In this document: positions 32,659 through 40,391 of the stretch, piece by piece
Layout: the number at the start of each line of letters is the position of its first letter
How positions within the stretch are numbered: the stretch's first letter is position 1
Origin: a virus
Reading direction: 5' to 3' (one strand)
Virus record (IMG/VR): IMGVR_UViG_3300017991_000182
Coordinates: 1 to 42,558 of that record
Length of the DNA stretch: 42,558 nucleotides
Position numbers and translations under genes: made by a program
The notes under the pieces: model-generated
Told to the model about the DNA's origin: nothing
The model's input: the letters and a program-made list of their open reading frames with translations, nothing else
Databases searched by the model: none

Positions 32659-33431
32659 TTCTGTAACTCCGCGAGTTGTTTGTTGAGCTGTTCCATTCCT
32701 TGGTCGTAGCCTTCTTTGGTTAGCGCTCCTTCTTTGTGGAGTTTTTCAAGGTTTGCCATTCTGTCGTTGATGGCGAGGATTTCGTCAGCTTTTTCTTTTT
32801 GATCTGCGGGTGCTTCTTCAGTTTTTGCAGCTACCTCTTCGTGCTTGACTTCTTTTTTCACGTCTTGTGGTTTGTTGGCTTCTGCTTTTTCATCGGCTTT
32901 CTTGTTTTCTTCCAAGGTGATTTCTGGACCTTCGTACTTGCCGATGTCTTTGATGGTGCTCATCTTGATTGGATCTTCGCCTTCAACCTTTTTCTCGTAG
33001 TCGTCTACGTTGACTTCACACCATTTACCGATGAATTCTTTTGGTTTGAGTGGTTCGTCTGCGTTGAATTCCCAGCCGAGTGCTTTGAATATTTTTGTTA
33101 TGGCGCTGTTTGGAGTGACTGCTGTTCTTTTTTCTCCGCTTTTTTGGTCTTTGTAGATGTGGTACACAAAATTTCCTAGTGTGACGTCCATCATTTTCTT
33201 TGCTTGGCCTTCGACTTCGACTTCTTGTTGTACTGGGCTGACTGGTTTGCCGTTTTCGTCTGCTTTGTAGATGGCGAATTCCATTATGATCTGGTTTCCG
33301 TATTTGCCTTCTACTAGTGTGCCATCTCGTTCGAATGGTTTTACGTCGATGAGTTTGGCTGGGTAGTAGCCTTTTTTGATGTGTGGTTTTGGTCCGAAGT
33401 TGCTTGTTTGGTTGCTTACTGGTAGTTCCAT
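32655..33431 (-). CDS. Probable ssDNA-binding (OB-fold-like) protein with SHOCT-like tail
   Basis: 258 residues, GGAGGA upstream. The first 150 residues (HIKKGYYPAKLIDVKPFERD; YGNQIIMEFAIYKADENGKP; FIGKWCEVNVDDYEKK) resemble phage ssDNA-binding proteins with an OB-like core. An acidic linker follows, then a SHOCT-like C-terminal module (MANLEKLHKEGALTKEGYDQ). Role in replication is inferred. Has its own promoter at 33484. Confidence 0.6.
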   Translation of the reverse strand: MELPVSNQTSNFGPKPHIKKGYYPAKLIDVKPFERDGTLVEGKYGNQIIMEFAIYKADENGKPVSPVQQEVEVEGQAKKMMDVTLGNFVYHIYKDQKSGEKRTAVTPNSAITKIFKALGWEFNADEPLKPKEFIGKWCEVNVDDYEKKVEGEDPIKMSTIKDIGKYEGPEITLEENKKADEKAEANKPQDVKKEVKHEEVAAKTEEAPADQKEKADEILAINDRMANLEKLHKEGALTKEGYDQGMEQLNKQLAELQK

Positions 33432-33483
33432 TGTGTTTTCCTCCTTGGTTTTGTGTTTTTTTAAAATTTTTCTCCCTTATGAG

Positions 33484-33496
33484 AGTATATACTTTT
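33484..33496 (-). promoter_or_regulatory. TATA promoter for the ssDNA-binding gene operon
   Basis: On the - strand AAAAAAGTATATAC lies about 55 bases before ATG 33431; transcription would start about 25 nt downstream, leaving a short leader with GGAGGA. It contains the palindrome GTATATAC also seen at 4299, 4340 and 8082. Confidence 0.6.
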
Positions 33497-33504
33497 TTGA
33501 GTTT

Positions 33505-33802
33505 GAATGGGGAAGGTGCACCCTCCCCTGAATCCCTAGAGATTCTTTGGTGTGGTTTGCTGTGTTCTTGAATCTTCGTCGTCTTCTTCGTTTTGTCGTG
33601 TGTGTTCTCTTCAGCCGTTTTTCCAACAGCGACTTATTTTGCGCGCGCCGTTGGAGATTCCCTCAACCACAAGGTAAATCAGCCATTGGTGCTGGGGGTG
33701 TTCGTCCCCCCATCAAAGGATCGTGAAGCTGGCACGACCAGAAATCAAAGGGGGTATTTTTTGGTCGTACCGGCTCGGACTTTTTGGCTTGAAGTTGCCT
33801 TT
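33505..33802 (-). ncRNA. Candidate structured non-coding RNA
   Basis: No gene is found here, but on the - strand five stems follow each other: 33775-33763 with 33739-33727 (12 of 13 pairs, one of them U-G), a G/C stem at 33712-33693, 33654-33646 with 33631-33623 (9 pairs), 33545-33530 and the near-palindrome 33528-33509. Three stems contain a G-U pair only when transcribed leftward; on the other strand these would be A-C mismatches, so RNA from the - strand is favoured. A TATA element at 33824 predicts the 5' end near 33800, and the next promoter begins at 33496. About 290 nt; function unknown. Confidence 0.6.
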
Positions 33803-33820
33803 CTATAAGTATACACTCAC

Positions 33821-35050
33821 TCATTTATATATCTTGTGTTTACAGTTTATAGGAATGTTATCAATTCCGAGTGAAGACAAAAACTCATGCACGTACTTAC
33901 AAGTCAACGTATAATTCTTCTGAGACAGCCTATACTCAATATCCTCATCCTTCACAGGATCACCCATACGAACATTCCAATCACGCAACAACTCTGCAGC
34001 CTGGTCAGGATGAACCCGCTTCAACTCATTGGCCAGGATAAACATAGCTCTTTGGTACCCGTCTCCTGCTTCAGAAAAGTTATCACTTAATATCAATTTG
34101 ATACAATCACGCAACTCAACCTCATCCCTCTGAGGTAACCAAGCATTCAAAGAACGCTCCTTCCTCTTGATTTTAGCACTTTTACGCTTCGTGTCCATAT
34201 CCGTTATGAAATCCTCAACTAATTCCTGGACGTGATCAGGTCTGCTAAGTTTGATCCTCCCAACCTTTGGATAGATCCTGTTCTTGGCATTACACACGTA
34301 AGGAATGAAGCTCAAGTCTTTATAGCTGTACCCGAGGAATGTCTTGTAACCTGCCTTATTCCGGCTCAGTTCGCTCCTAATCAAGTGTTTGCTTTTGATA
34401 AGGTCAGTGTCGAATTCCCTGATTTCTAAGTCCCAGCAGCTTATAATGCGTTCTCTGAGCCATTCTATGAACTTCTTCACAAGCCTGGAACGATACTTGA
34501 ACTTCTCCATCAGTTGCTTCTGCAGAAACATGTCCAATTCCTTGAAACAACCAAAATCAAAATATACGTGTACGTGCAAACTTTTGTTCCCAGAGTAATA
34601 ATACAACGGCTTGAACCCTTTACTCTCCAAAATCCGTCCTATAATGCGAGTAGCCTCGTAATTCTTCTCATAACAGTCAGGACAAGCATTAACTGCCAGC
34701 AATTTCTCTTTTTTACGCCTTAAACAGTCTTCACACTGATAATCACTCTCAACAACAACCTCATTCTCCAGAGTACTCCGGTGAATATCATAAGCTGGCT
34801 GCACCTGATAAGAAGTCTGCCTATACTCATTCGTCGTGAACTCAACAAGAGGACCAGGAAACTTCACCCACTTCGTCCAAGCACCACTCACCACATCCCT
34901 CATGGCTATCTGCAGAGATCCACTACTCAACCTATCAAGCTTGCTCAAATGTTCGTATCTGTCCTGGATTATGCTGAGTCCAAGATTGATATCACCCATG
35001 ATATATTCCCATCCTACAGGATCAGTCCAAGGCTGTGCTATCATACTCAT
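33821..35050 (-). CDS. Archaeal-type primase (PriS-like)
   Basis: 409 residues from ATG 35050, overlapping the stop of the preceding gene (ATGA), with GGGGTG upstream. Motif II appears as YYSGNKSLHVHVYF (about 150-163), motif III as HLIRSELSRNKAGYKTFLG (about 222-240), and a Cys-x2-Cys pair (CEDC and CPDC near 105 and 125) is a zinc site. These match the catalytic subunit of archaeo-eukaryotic primase. The usual DxD of motif I seems to read ESD. It would make RNA primers with the MCM-like helicase; no PriL is seen. Confidence 0.75.
   Translation of the reverse strand: MSMIAQPWTDPVGWEYIMGDINLGLSIIQDRYEHLSKLDRLSSGSLQIAMRDVVSGAWTKWVKFPGPLVEFTTNEYRQTSYQVQPAYDIHRSTLENEVVVESDYQCEDCLRRKKEKLLAVNACPDCYEKNYEATRIIGRILESKGFKPLYYYSGNKSLHVHVYFDFGCFKELDMFLQKQLMEKFKYRSRLVKKFIEWLRERIISCWDLEIREFDTDLIKSKHLIRSELSRNKAGYKTFLGYSYKDLSFIPYVCNAKNRIYPKVGRIKLSRPDHVQELVEDFITDMDTKRKSAKIKRKERSLNAWLPQRDEVELRDCIKLILSDNFSEAGDGYQRAMFILANELKRVHPDQAAELLRDWNVRMGDPVKDEDIEYRLSQKNYTLTCKYVHEFLSSLGIDNIPINCKHKIYK
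33824..33844 (-). promoter_or_regulatory. TATA promoter of the candidate ncRNA
   Basis: On the - strand TGTAAACACAAGA is followed by TATATAAA, the same 21-nt element as at 447-467 except for two transitions. It lies over the last codons of the primase gene and predicts a start near 33800, exactly where the structured region begins. Confidence 0.6.
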
Positions 35051-35454
35051 TTTGACACCCCGAACACATCCTTGATCCTTACTGTTGACTTTTGAGGAAC
35101 CAATTCCCAATTAAGAACTCTCCACAACATTTGTCTTCCGCACTTGACGACAAAGATATACTTGGCTACTTTACCTATAGCATCAGCCTTACTCTTCAGA
35201 ACAAAATGATTGTCGAGATTGATGAAAAACCTTCCCAAATGAAAGCTGTTCACGTCGTGATGAGGAATTTTTCCTTTCGATTTTCTACAATGATTGCTAT
35301 TGTAGTATCTGTTGAACAAATTACAACTCTTCACTTCCCACAACACGTTTTTGGTTTCGAAATCTACAAAGTCAAGATGGCTCTTCTGTCCTCTGAACCA
35401 TTTCCTCATACGTTCTTCAGTTTCGTACCCTGCATTGTTTATTTCGTGCGGCAT
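35047..35454 (-). CDS. Probable PD-(D/E)xK nuclease, Hjc/VRR-like
   Basis: 135 residues. GYETEERMRKWFRGQ, then LDFVDFETKNVLWEVKSC shows an acidic residue, D-x-x-x-..., E-x-K (WEVKS), the pattern of PD-(D/E)xK nucleases such as archaeal Holliday junction resolvases. It sits between helicase and primase, fitting replication or recombination. Overlaps the helicase end by 16 bases. Confidence 0.6.
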   Translation of the reverse strand: MPHEINNAGYETEERMRKWFRGQKSHLDFVDFETKNVLWEVKSCNLFNRYYNSNHCRKSKGKIPHHDVNSFHLGRFFINLDNHFVLKSKADAIGKVAKYIFVVKCGRQMLWRVLNWELVPQKSTVRIKDVFGVSK

Positions 35455-37511
35455 TTTCCCATGTGGTGCGGCCTTATAATTCCAGCATCATCTGTTATCA
35501 CGTCGTGATGTAACAAAATACTCATCGTCTCAATATACTCGTGACGCTTCAAGAATTTCAAGGCCATCTCTTTCACTTCATTTCTTGGAAGCTCTTTTTT
35601 CTTATTGTTGATTTTCCAGTAGAGAACCTGACAATTTTCAGGCAAGTAGAATATTCTATCGTGAACAGGCAAGTTTCTAACCATGTCAACATCTATCCAA
35701 GATTTGATTATGTTTTTCCACACAAGTTCTAACATCTCATAGTCTTTCTCTGTTGCTTTGAACCCCATATCTTTATCGACTAAACACCTGGTCTTGACTA
35801 TACCATCTATCAAGCATTCTATGTGGTGCATGTGACGCGCATCGTAATGTCTTTTCAAGTCTTCATTCATTAACACGTTCGCACTATCCTTCACAGCTTC
35901 CACTCTATCCATATCATACTCACATTTAAACGTGTGAAGGTAGTCCAATATGCTAACCCAATCATTATCATCAATAGTGTATTCGTACTCTTTCAAATCA
36001 ACATCCTTACTACGTCTGATAAGATCAACATGCTCTTTAGGTTGGTAATAAATAAGCCACCTACTCAAGAAACTCTCATCCAAAGACCTAACCAAATCAG
36101 TCATAGAATTCAAGCCCCTTATAGGATTTGTCGTCGCAATAATCCTAGATGTCATGTTCACACTTATCCTGCTAACTCCACTTCCAGCTTCTCTTTTTTG
36201 GTGTTCGAGCAAGTCATTCATCACAGCAACACCTTCTTCCCTGTTGTCTCTGTCAGCTCCTCCTCGCGTGTTCATCATGCAACGCAAGAACTCATCACAA
36301 TAAGAGAATCTATTGCTCTCTGCCAAATAACCAAGACGAGCAGGGTTGTATTTGAAGCTAGGAATCAAATGTTTTAACGTGCTGCTGCTCCCGCTGAATA
36401 TATCTCGGGTTTCCTGGCTGCGCTCGTGCAAACTGTTCAGCATCAAACTCTTACCACTATGTTTTTCTCCTACGATCATCAAGTGCATCGGATAATTATT
36501 AAACAGCCCGACAGGCGAGTGAGTCAGCCAAGACCATACCAGCCACTTAAACCATTTCGGTTGTTTCAGTAAATATTGTTTCCTTCCTTTCTTCACAGTG
36601 AATGGGAGATCAAACAAGTTCTTCCTTGATACTTTCAAAAATCCAAGTCTGGCTCTGAACTCGTTATGATTCTCAAATTTTATGATTCTGTTTCTGCAGT
36701 TCTGCGCGAATAGTATAGGTAGTTGAGTTGGCAACCGCGCAGTCTCAGTGAGCATTTTCTTATCTTCGCAATGCGTCACGACGCCAGTAATTACGTAATC
36801 ACCTATCAATAATTTTTCCAAAGAGAACATCATCAGCTCTTGATCCTTCTCAGTAACTATACGGTACACGTAGAATTCCTGGTCGATGCTCTTTATGACA
36901 TTATAATCTTTTTTGCTGAAGCCTTCGCCGAACAAGAATATTTTTTTGAATGCTGGACTTCCGGTTTCATCTTTTTTCTTGCTCTCCGTCAAGTGCGCTA
37001 TGTATATTTTTTGGGGATGTTCGTAAATCTCAGCAACGACTTTTCCATGAATTATTTTCTCTCTGGAAATATAGAATTTTATCATGTCAGTTCTTTTGTA
37101 TACTCCGTTGGTCAGCTTTTTCAGTTGGGTATAATTGTATGCTTGGTGGATAGCTACTATTCCTTCTTGACCTCTTCCGACATGAGCGTACTTATCTATG
37201 ATCTCTTTTTCAACTCTGTCTTCCTCGTCAGTGTAAAGGCTTATTTGTTTAGTGTTCTCGTGAATATCTATTTCTTCATCGATGAACTTCGCATCACCTT
37301 CTTCAACTCCATTCTTCACTAAGTAGTCTTTTATTTTTTTCAAACCATCAACCAATCTTACTCTTCTTTCTTCGTTGGTCACGTCAGGCAAGTCAGAACA
37401 CATTAATGCAATATCTGTTTCTATTCTGCTCCAGATCGTGAAGCCACCGAAACGTGTCTTGATGGCATCCATGATTACAGTTCTGATGCTGCTGCTTGAT
37501 ACTTCAGTCAT
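35439..37511 (-). CDS. MCM-like replicative helicase (AAA+)
   Basis: 690 residues, typical of MCM. Walker A GEKHSGKS (near 350), Walker B FSYCDEFLR (near 405), sensor 1 RIIATTNP (near 458) and arginine finger ESFLSRW (near 480) are in the MCM order, and the N-terminal 320 residues look like the MCM-type OB/N domain. It unwinds DNA at the viral fork. Overlaps both neighbours; GGAGA upstream of ATG 37511. Confidence 0.82.
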   Translation of the reverse strand: MTEVSSSSIRTVIMDAIKTRFGGFTIWSRIETDIALMCSDLPDVTNEERRVRLVDGLKKIKDYLVKNGVEEGDAKFIDEEIDIHENTKQISLYTDEEDRVEKEIIDKYAHVGRGQEGIVAIHQAYNYTQLKKLTNGVYKRTDMIKFYISREKIIHGKVVAEIYEHPQKIYIAHLTESKKKDETGSPAFKKIFLFGEGFSKKDYNVIKSIDQEFYVYRIVTEKDQELMMFSLEKLLIGDYVITGVVTHCEDKKMLTETARLPTQLPILFAQNCRNRIIKFENHNEFRARLGFLKVSRKNLFDLPFTVKKGRKQYLLKQPKWFKWLVWSWLTHSPVGLFNNYPMHLMIVGEKHSGKSLMLNSLHERSQETRDIFSGSSSTLKHLIPSFKYNPARLGYLAESNRFSYCDEFLRCMMNTRGGADRDNREEGVAVMNDLLEHQKREAGSGVSRISVNMTSRIIATTNPIRGLNSMTDLVRSLDESFLSRWLIYYQPKEHVDLIRRSKDVDLKEYEYTIDDNDWVSILDYLHTFKCEYDMDRVEAVKDSANVLMNEDLKRHYDARHMHHIECLIDGIVKTRCLVDKDMGFKATEKDYEMLELVWKNIIKSWIDVDMVRNLPVHDRIFYLPENCQVLYWKINNKKKELPRNEVKEMALKFLKRHEYIETMSILLHHDVITDDAGIIRPHHMGKCRTK

Positions 37512-38190
37512 TCTTTGGTTCTCCTGGTTTTCTGACGGTGGCTTGTACTACTTTTGCGTTCACATCAAATCTGTTGACGATTTTGCCGACTAAGAAGTAA
37601 TTCTTGTCCATTATGTTTTTGGACACGTACAAGGGGTGTTGTATGCTTCCTTTCTCTCCGTATTCCTTTTGAATTCCGATAGTGATGTTGAACATGAGTA
37701 TATTGAAGAATTCTCTGTAGGCGGTGTCGTTTTGTATGCCTGTTAGGAACATGTCGCGCAATATTCTCAGTTCTTTGCTGCTCGTGTGAGCTTCTGACAT
37801 TTTCCTTATTTCTTCGTCTGGAGGGAAAGGTTTTCCGTGTTGTGCTTCGTTCAAGTTTAAAATGAAGTGTTTGTACCAATCAAATAGTGCATCATCGAAA
37901 GCCTTATTGAATATGATTAAGGTATTGTTGTACCAGTACGGAGGTATCTTTTTCTGGATGTGCTTTCCAAAAACAGCTTTCGCAAGCCAGATTGCGGGAG
38001 TTATGAAATATCCTTTGACGACGTAATGAATCCAGGTGAAGTGTTTAACGTGGTCGGAGAACGATTCTGGTTGGCCGTTTGAGTAGATGTGCCAGGGCAT
38101 TTGATTCTCGTTCTTGCTGAATTTTTCCACTCGCTTTGCGTAATTCTTTTTCGCCCTCATGTTGAGTTTCAATCGTCTTAACCATTCCAT
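37504..38190 (-). CDS. Hypothetical protein upstream of the helicase
   Basis: 228 residues from ATG 38190 (MEWLRRLKLNMRAKKNYA), with GGTGA upstream. Mostly helical, basic, with an amphipathic or partly buried stretch (FITPAIWLAKAVFGKHIQKK) and a conserved-looking segment PPYWYNNTLIIFNKAFDDAL. No family recognised. The last bases overlap the helicase start, so it may be a replication partner, such as a helicase anchor. Confidence 0.5.
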   Translation of the reverse strand: MEWLRRLKLNMRAKKNYAKRVEKFSKNENQMPWHIYSNGQPESFSDHVKHFTWIHYVVKGYFITPAIWLAKAVFGKHIQKKIPPYWYNNTLIIFNKAFDDALFDWYKHFILNLNEAQHGKPFPPDEEIRKMSEAHTSSKELRILRDMFLTGIQNDTAYREFFNILMFNITIGIQKEYGEKGSIQHPLYVSKNIMDKNYFLVGKIVNRFDVNAKVVQATVRKPGEPKND

Positions 38191-38590
38191 TTGTTTCACC
38201 CCTGAAAAGTTTGTTGTGTATTTCTTGTACTTGTCGATACAGTTGTTGTGCCTCTGGGTTGAACCTACTGTTCCAACTGCTTTCTTTCCTGTCAACTTCG
38301 AACAGGATGTCTAGGAATCCAACAATGAAAAGTGATGCGAGTAAAATTGTTAATCCTACCATTTGGATAGTTATGGTTGGTTTGATGTTGAGCCAGTTTA
38401 AGATCATTAGAAGGACTGCGTATTCTCCGATCATGCTCATTATTATTTGTGGGTGGCTTTTTCCCCTAGTGAGAAGTCTTCGCATGAAGAAGTATTTTTG
38501 GAACGTGCCGTTGGCGTTTCTGTATTTGTTCCAGACTTTTGTGTCTACTTCTTTGAAGTTGTCTGTGATTTCCCAGATTTTCCAGGTCAT
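38045..38590 (-). CDS. Membrane protein overlapping the next gene
   Basis: 181 residues from ATG 38590 (MTWKIWEITDNFKEVDTK), with GGTG upstream. Two spans (SMIGEYAVLLMILNWL and IQMVGLTILLASLFIVGFLD) and a long cytoplasmic helix. Its last 146 bases overlap the next gene in another frame, which is unusual at this length; both frames look coding by residue content. Function unknown; perhaps anchors replication at the membrane. Confidence 0.5.
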   Translation of the reverse strand: MTWKIWEITDNFKEVDTKVWNKYRNANGTFQKYFFMRRLLTRGKSHPQIIMSMIGEYAVLLMILNWLNIKPTITIQMVGLTILLASLFIVGFLDILFEVDRKESSWNSRFNPEAQQLYRQVQEIHNKLFRGETNGMVKTIETQHEGEKELRKASGKIQQERESNALAHLLKRPTRIVLRPR

Positions 38591-38874
38591 TTTTTGCACC
38601 TGTCGAGGCTGATGTTGATTTCTCGCTCTAGGAGTGATCTGCTGATGAAAGTGTATCTTTTGTACCAGTTCCATCCGTCTTGGATTGTTGTGGTGTTAGA
38701 TAGTAGTGGGTGGACGACGTATCCTATTGCGAGTCCTTGTTCTATTCTGTCTTCTACTTGGTCTGCCACGCAATCTACGTCTATGTCCGGGTTTGAGAAT
38801 GCTGTTGCTCCTAATACTGCTCCAAAAATGAAGGATAGGAATGCGATGAGAATGATTATTTCTTCGTCTTTCAT
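38587..38874 (-). CDS. Single-span membrane protein
   Basis: 95 residues: MKDEEIIILIAFLSFIFGAV, an N-terminal span, then an acidic segment with ERRxxx-like charge and Cys residues (DIDVDCVADQVEDRIEQG; SLDRCKK). ATGA overlaps on both sides. Together with the gene after it this gives two adjacent membrane proteins in the replication operon. Confidence 0.55.
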   Translation of the reverse strand: MKDEEIIILIAFLSFIFGAVLGATAFSNPDIDVDCVADQVEDRIEQGLAIGYVVHPLLSNTTTIQDGWNWYKRYTFISRSLLEREINISLDRCKK

Positions 38875-39188
38875 GTTCGCTTCCGTCCTTTTATTGCTTG
38901 GATTTCTTCTTTTGTTCGTGGTTGGTCTATTCTAGTGAGTTCTCGTGCTGCCATGACGCTTTCGATTAGTTTGACTGTGCCGAATGGTCCGGTCATAACG
39001 TAATTGTAGTTTGTGGTTTTGGTGAGTTCGAAGTGTTGTCCTGATGCTATGAAGAAATGGTATTTGCAGAATTTTCTTTGCAGGATTGTTGGTTCGTTTT
39101 CGTTTTGTGGTGGTAGGTCTATTTCTATTCCGCAGGGCATTGTGGCTTTAGCTTTGCAGCTAGGCCAGTCACAAATGTCGGCAGTCAT
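38871..39188 (-). CDS. Small zinc-binding protein
   Basis: 105 residues starting MTADICDWPSCKAKATMPCG; the Cys-x4-Cys, Cys, and FCKYH pattern looks like a zinc site. The end is helical and basic. Role unknown; co-translated with its neighbours through ATGA overlaps. Confidence 0.55.
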   Translation of the reverse strand: MTADICDWPSCKAKATMPCGIEIDLPPQNENEPTILQRKFCKYHFFIASGQHFELTKTTNYNYVMTGPFGTVKLIESVMAARELTRIDQPRTKEEIQAIKGRKRT

Positions 39189-39439
39189 TCTGTTGTGCCT
39201 GTGGGTTCTGCGAATCCAAAGTTCTTAAGAACTTTTGTGATTCTAACTCTGTAGTCAGTGCCTTTTTCTAGAATGTCATTTGTGTGGATGAACACGACGT
39301 AATTTTGTACTTTGCCGAATGGATCGCCTTTATCTCCGAATTCTTCGACGGTAATTTCTAGTTCGTCTCCCGGTCGTACTGGTGTTGTTGGTCGTTCATT
39401 GTAATCTTCATGTTTTTTGTTTAGTTGCATTTCTGCCAT
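39185..39439 (-). CDS. TRAM-domain protein
   Basis: 84 residues. VRPGDELEITVEEFGDKGDP, then FGKVQNYVVFIHTNDILEKG and DYRVRITKVLKNFGFAE match the archaeal TRAM domain, a small OB-like RNA-binding fold with RNA-chaperone or cold-shock-like roles. The match is complete in length. Viral TRAM proteins are rarely reported; it might protect viral RNA or help translation, perhaps in connection with the candidate ncRNA. Confidence 0.75.
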   Translation of the reverse strand: MAEMQLNKKHEDYNERPTTPVRPGDELEITVEEFGDKGDPFGKVQNYVVFIHTNDILEKGTDYRVRITKVLKNFGFAEPTGTTE

Positions 39440-39713
39440 TACTTATCACCTTTTTCAAGTTGAGTACTGGTTTGTTCGTGTTGAACGGGCAGTCTGTGTA
39501 GTCGTGCCTATCGTAGACTCTGAGTATACACTCGTGTTGTTGTCCACTTTCGTCACTTCCTAGTTTGGTGTCGAGTCTTTTTTTGTATATTCTGCAGAGT
39601 GTCTTTCCGCTCTTGAGAAAAACCAGGTGCTTACATGGTTTGTACGTGAACGTGCCGTCAAGATTTCTTAGTTTCAGTACACAGCACTGTCCACATCTCA
39701 AGCATACAGTCAT
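39408..39713 (-). CDS. CxxCxxCC (YkgJ-like) metal-binding protein
   Basis: 101 residues. MTVCLRCGQCCVLKL, CKHLVFL, CRIYKKR and DCPFN fit the YkgJ/UPF0153 zinc- or iron-chelating family (Cys-x2-Cys-x2-Cys-Cys then Cys-x-H and Cys-x-IY). The family's biochemical role is unclear. GAGGT upstream of ATG 39713. The end overlaps the TRAM gene by 32 bases. Confidence 0.68.
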   Translation of the reverse strand: MTVCLRCGQCCVLKLRNLDGTFTYKPCKHLVFLKSGKTLCRIYKKRLDTKLGSDESGQQHECILRVYDRHDYTDCPFNTNKPVLNLKKVISNGRNATKQKT

Positions 39714-39734
39714 TGGTTTTTACCTCGTCCGAAA

Positions 39735-39764
39735 AAAATATGAAGAAAAAAAATTTTTATAGTT
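39735..39764 (-). promoter_or_regulatory. Poly-T tracts with TATA-like sequence before the YkgJ-like gene
   Basis: On the - strand ACTATAAAAA is followed by T8 and T7 tracts within the 43-bp gap after the gene ending at 39757. This may end upstream transcription, and the TATA-like part could start a new transcript for the gene at 39713. I cannot decide between the two. Confidence 0.35.
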
Positions 39765-39981
39765 TGACTTCGATGGCTGCTTGCGCGTACTTTCTGCATT
39801 GTGCTGCGTTATCGATCTTTTTCTTGAACTCGTCTGGTTTGTTGAAGTCGCCGTAGACTTTCATTGCTCCGCCTTTTGCTGGTGTGCCAATTTCTAGGCT
39901 ATCTGGTGCGTCGTTCACGTTTTTGTTGATGTGAACGAATGGTGCGACAGTCTTGGCGTGTTCTACATCTCCTTCAGTCAT
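39757..39981 (-). CDS. Small hypothetical protein
   Basis: 74 residues (MTEGDVEHAKTVAPFVHINK), with a helical end (KKIDNAAQCRKYAQAAIEVK). GGTG upstream and the ATGA overlap with the preceding gene. No family recognised. Confidence 0.5.
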   Translation of the reverse strand: MTEGDVEHAKTVAPFVHINKNVNDAPDSLEIGTPAKGGAMKVYGDFNKPDEFKKKIDNAAQCRKYAQAAIEVKL

Positions 39982-40391
39982 TCTGCTGCACCTTCTGATA
40001 GTTCTGGTTCTGTAGAATCACTCCCGTCTTCTTCTTCAGGAGTTGGTTCTGCAGGAACTTCAGGTAATGACTCTTCAGCAGGAGCTGGCTCGCCGTTCTT
40101 ATCCTTAACATTCTGGATGATGCCATCAATCTTCTCCAACAAGTTGAACTCTAACTTATTGCTCTTGCCGAGCTTGTTATACTCAAAGATTCGCGCTTGG
40201 ATTTCTTTCGCGACGGTTCTTTCCTGATCCAGCACTGCATCTCGGGTCTTCTTCTCTTTTTCAGAAGCTTCTTTTCTAGCGTCCTTCTGTGCTTTGTACG
40301 CTTCTTTCTTTGCCTTATATTCTTCCTTTGCTTTCTTCATCTCTTCAGCAGTCATAACTGCTGGAGTTTCAGTTTCGTTTTCTTCACTCAT
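39978..40391 (-). CDS. Charged coiled-coil protein
   Basis: 137 residues: acidic N-terminus, a long Lys/Glu/Ala helix (EEMKKAKEEYKAKKEAYKAQ and onward), and a Pro/Glu-rich acidic end. Such proteins may hold other replication proteins or bind nucleic acid through the basic helix. No family. ATG 40391 lies in the end of the preceding gene. Confidence 0.5.
   Translation of the reverse strand: MSEENETETPAVMTAEEMKKAKEEYKAKKEAYKAQKDARKEASEKEKKTRDAVLDQERTVAKEIQARIFEYNKLGKSNKLEFNLLEKIDGIIQNVKDKNGEPAPAEESLPEVPAEPTPEEEDGSDSTEPELSEGAAE

Noticed and set aside
32736-33179. 147-codon Phe-rich + strand ORF
   Set aside because: Shadow of the ssDNA-binding candidate on the other strand; no ribosome-binding site.
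33593-33808. 71-codon + strand ORF in the structured region
   Set aside because: No ribosome-binding site and it spans several hairpins; composition does not look like protein.
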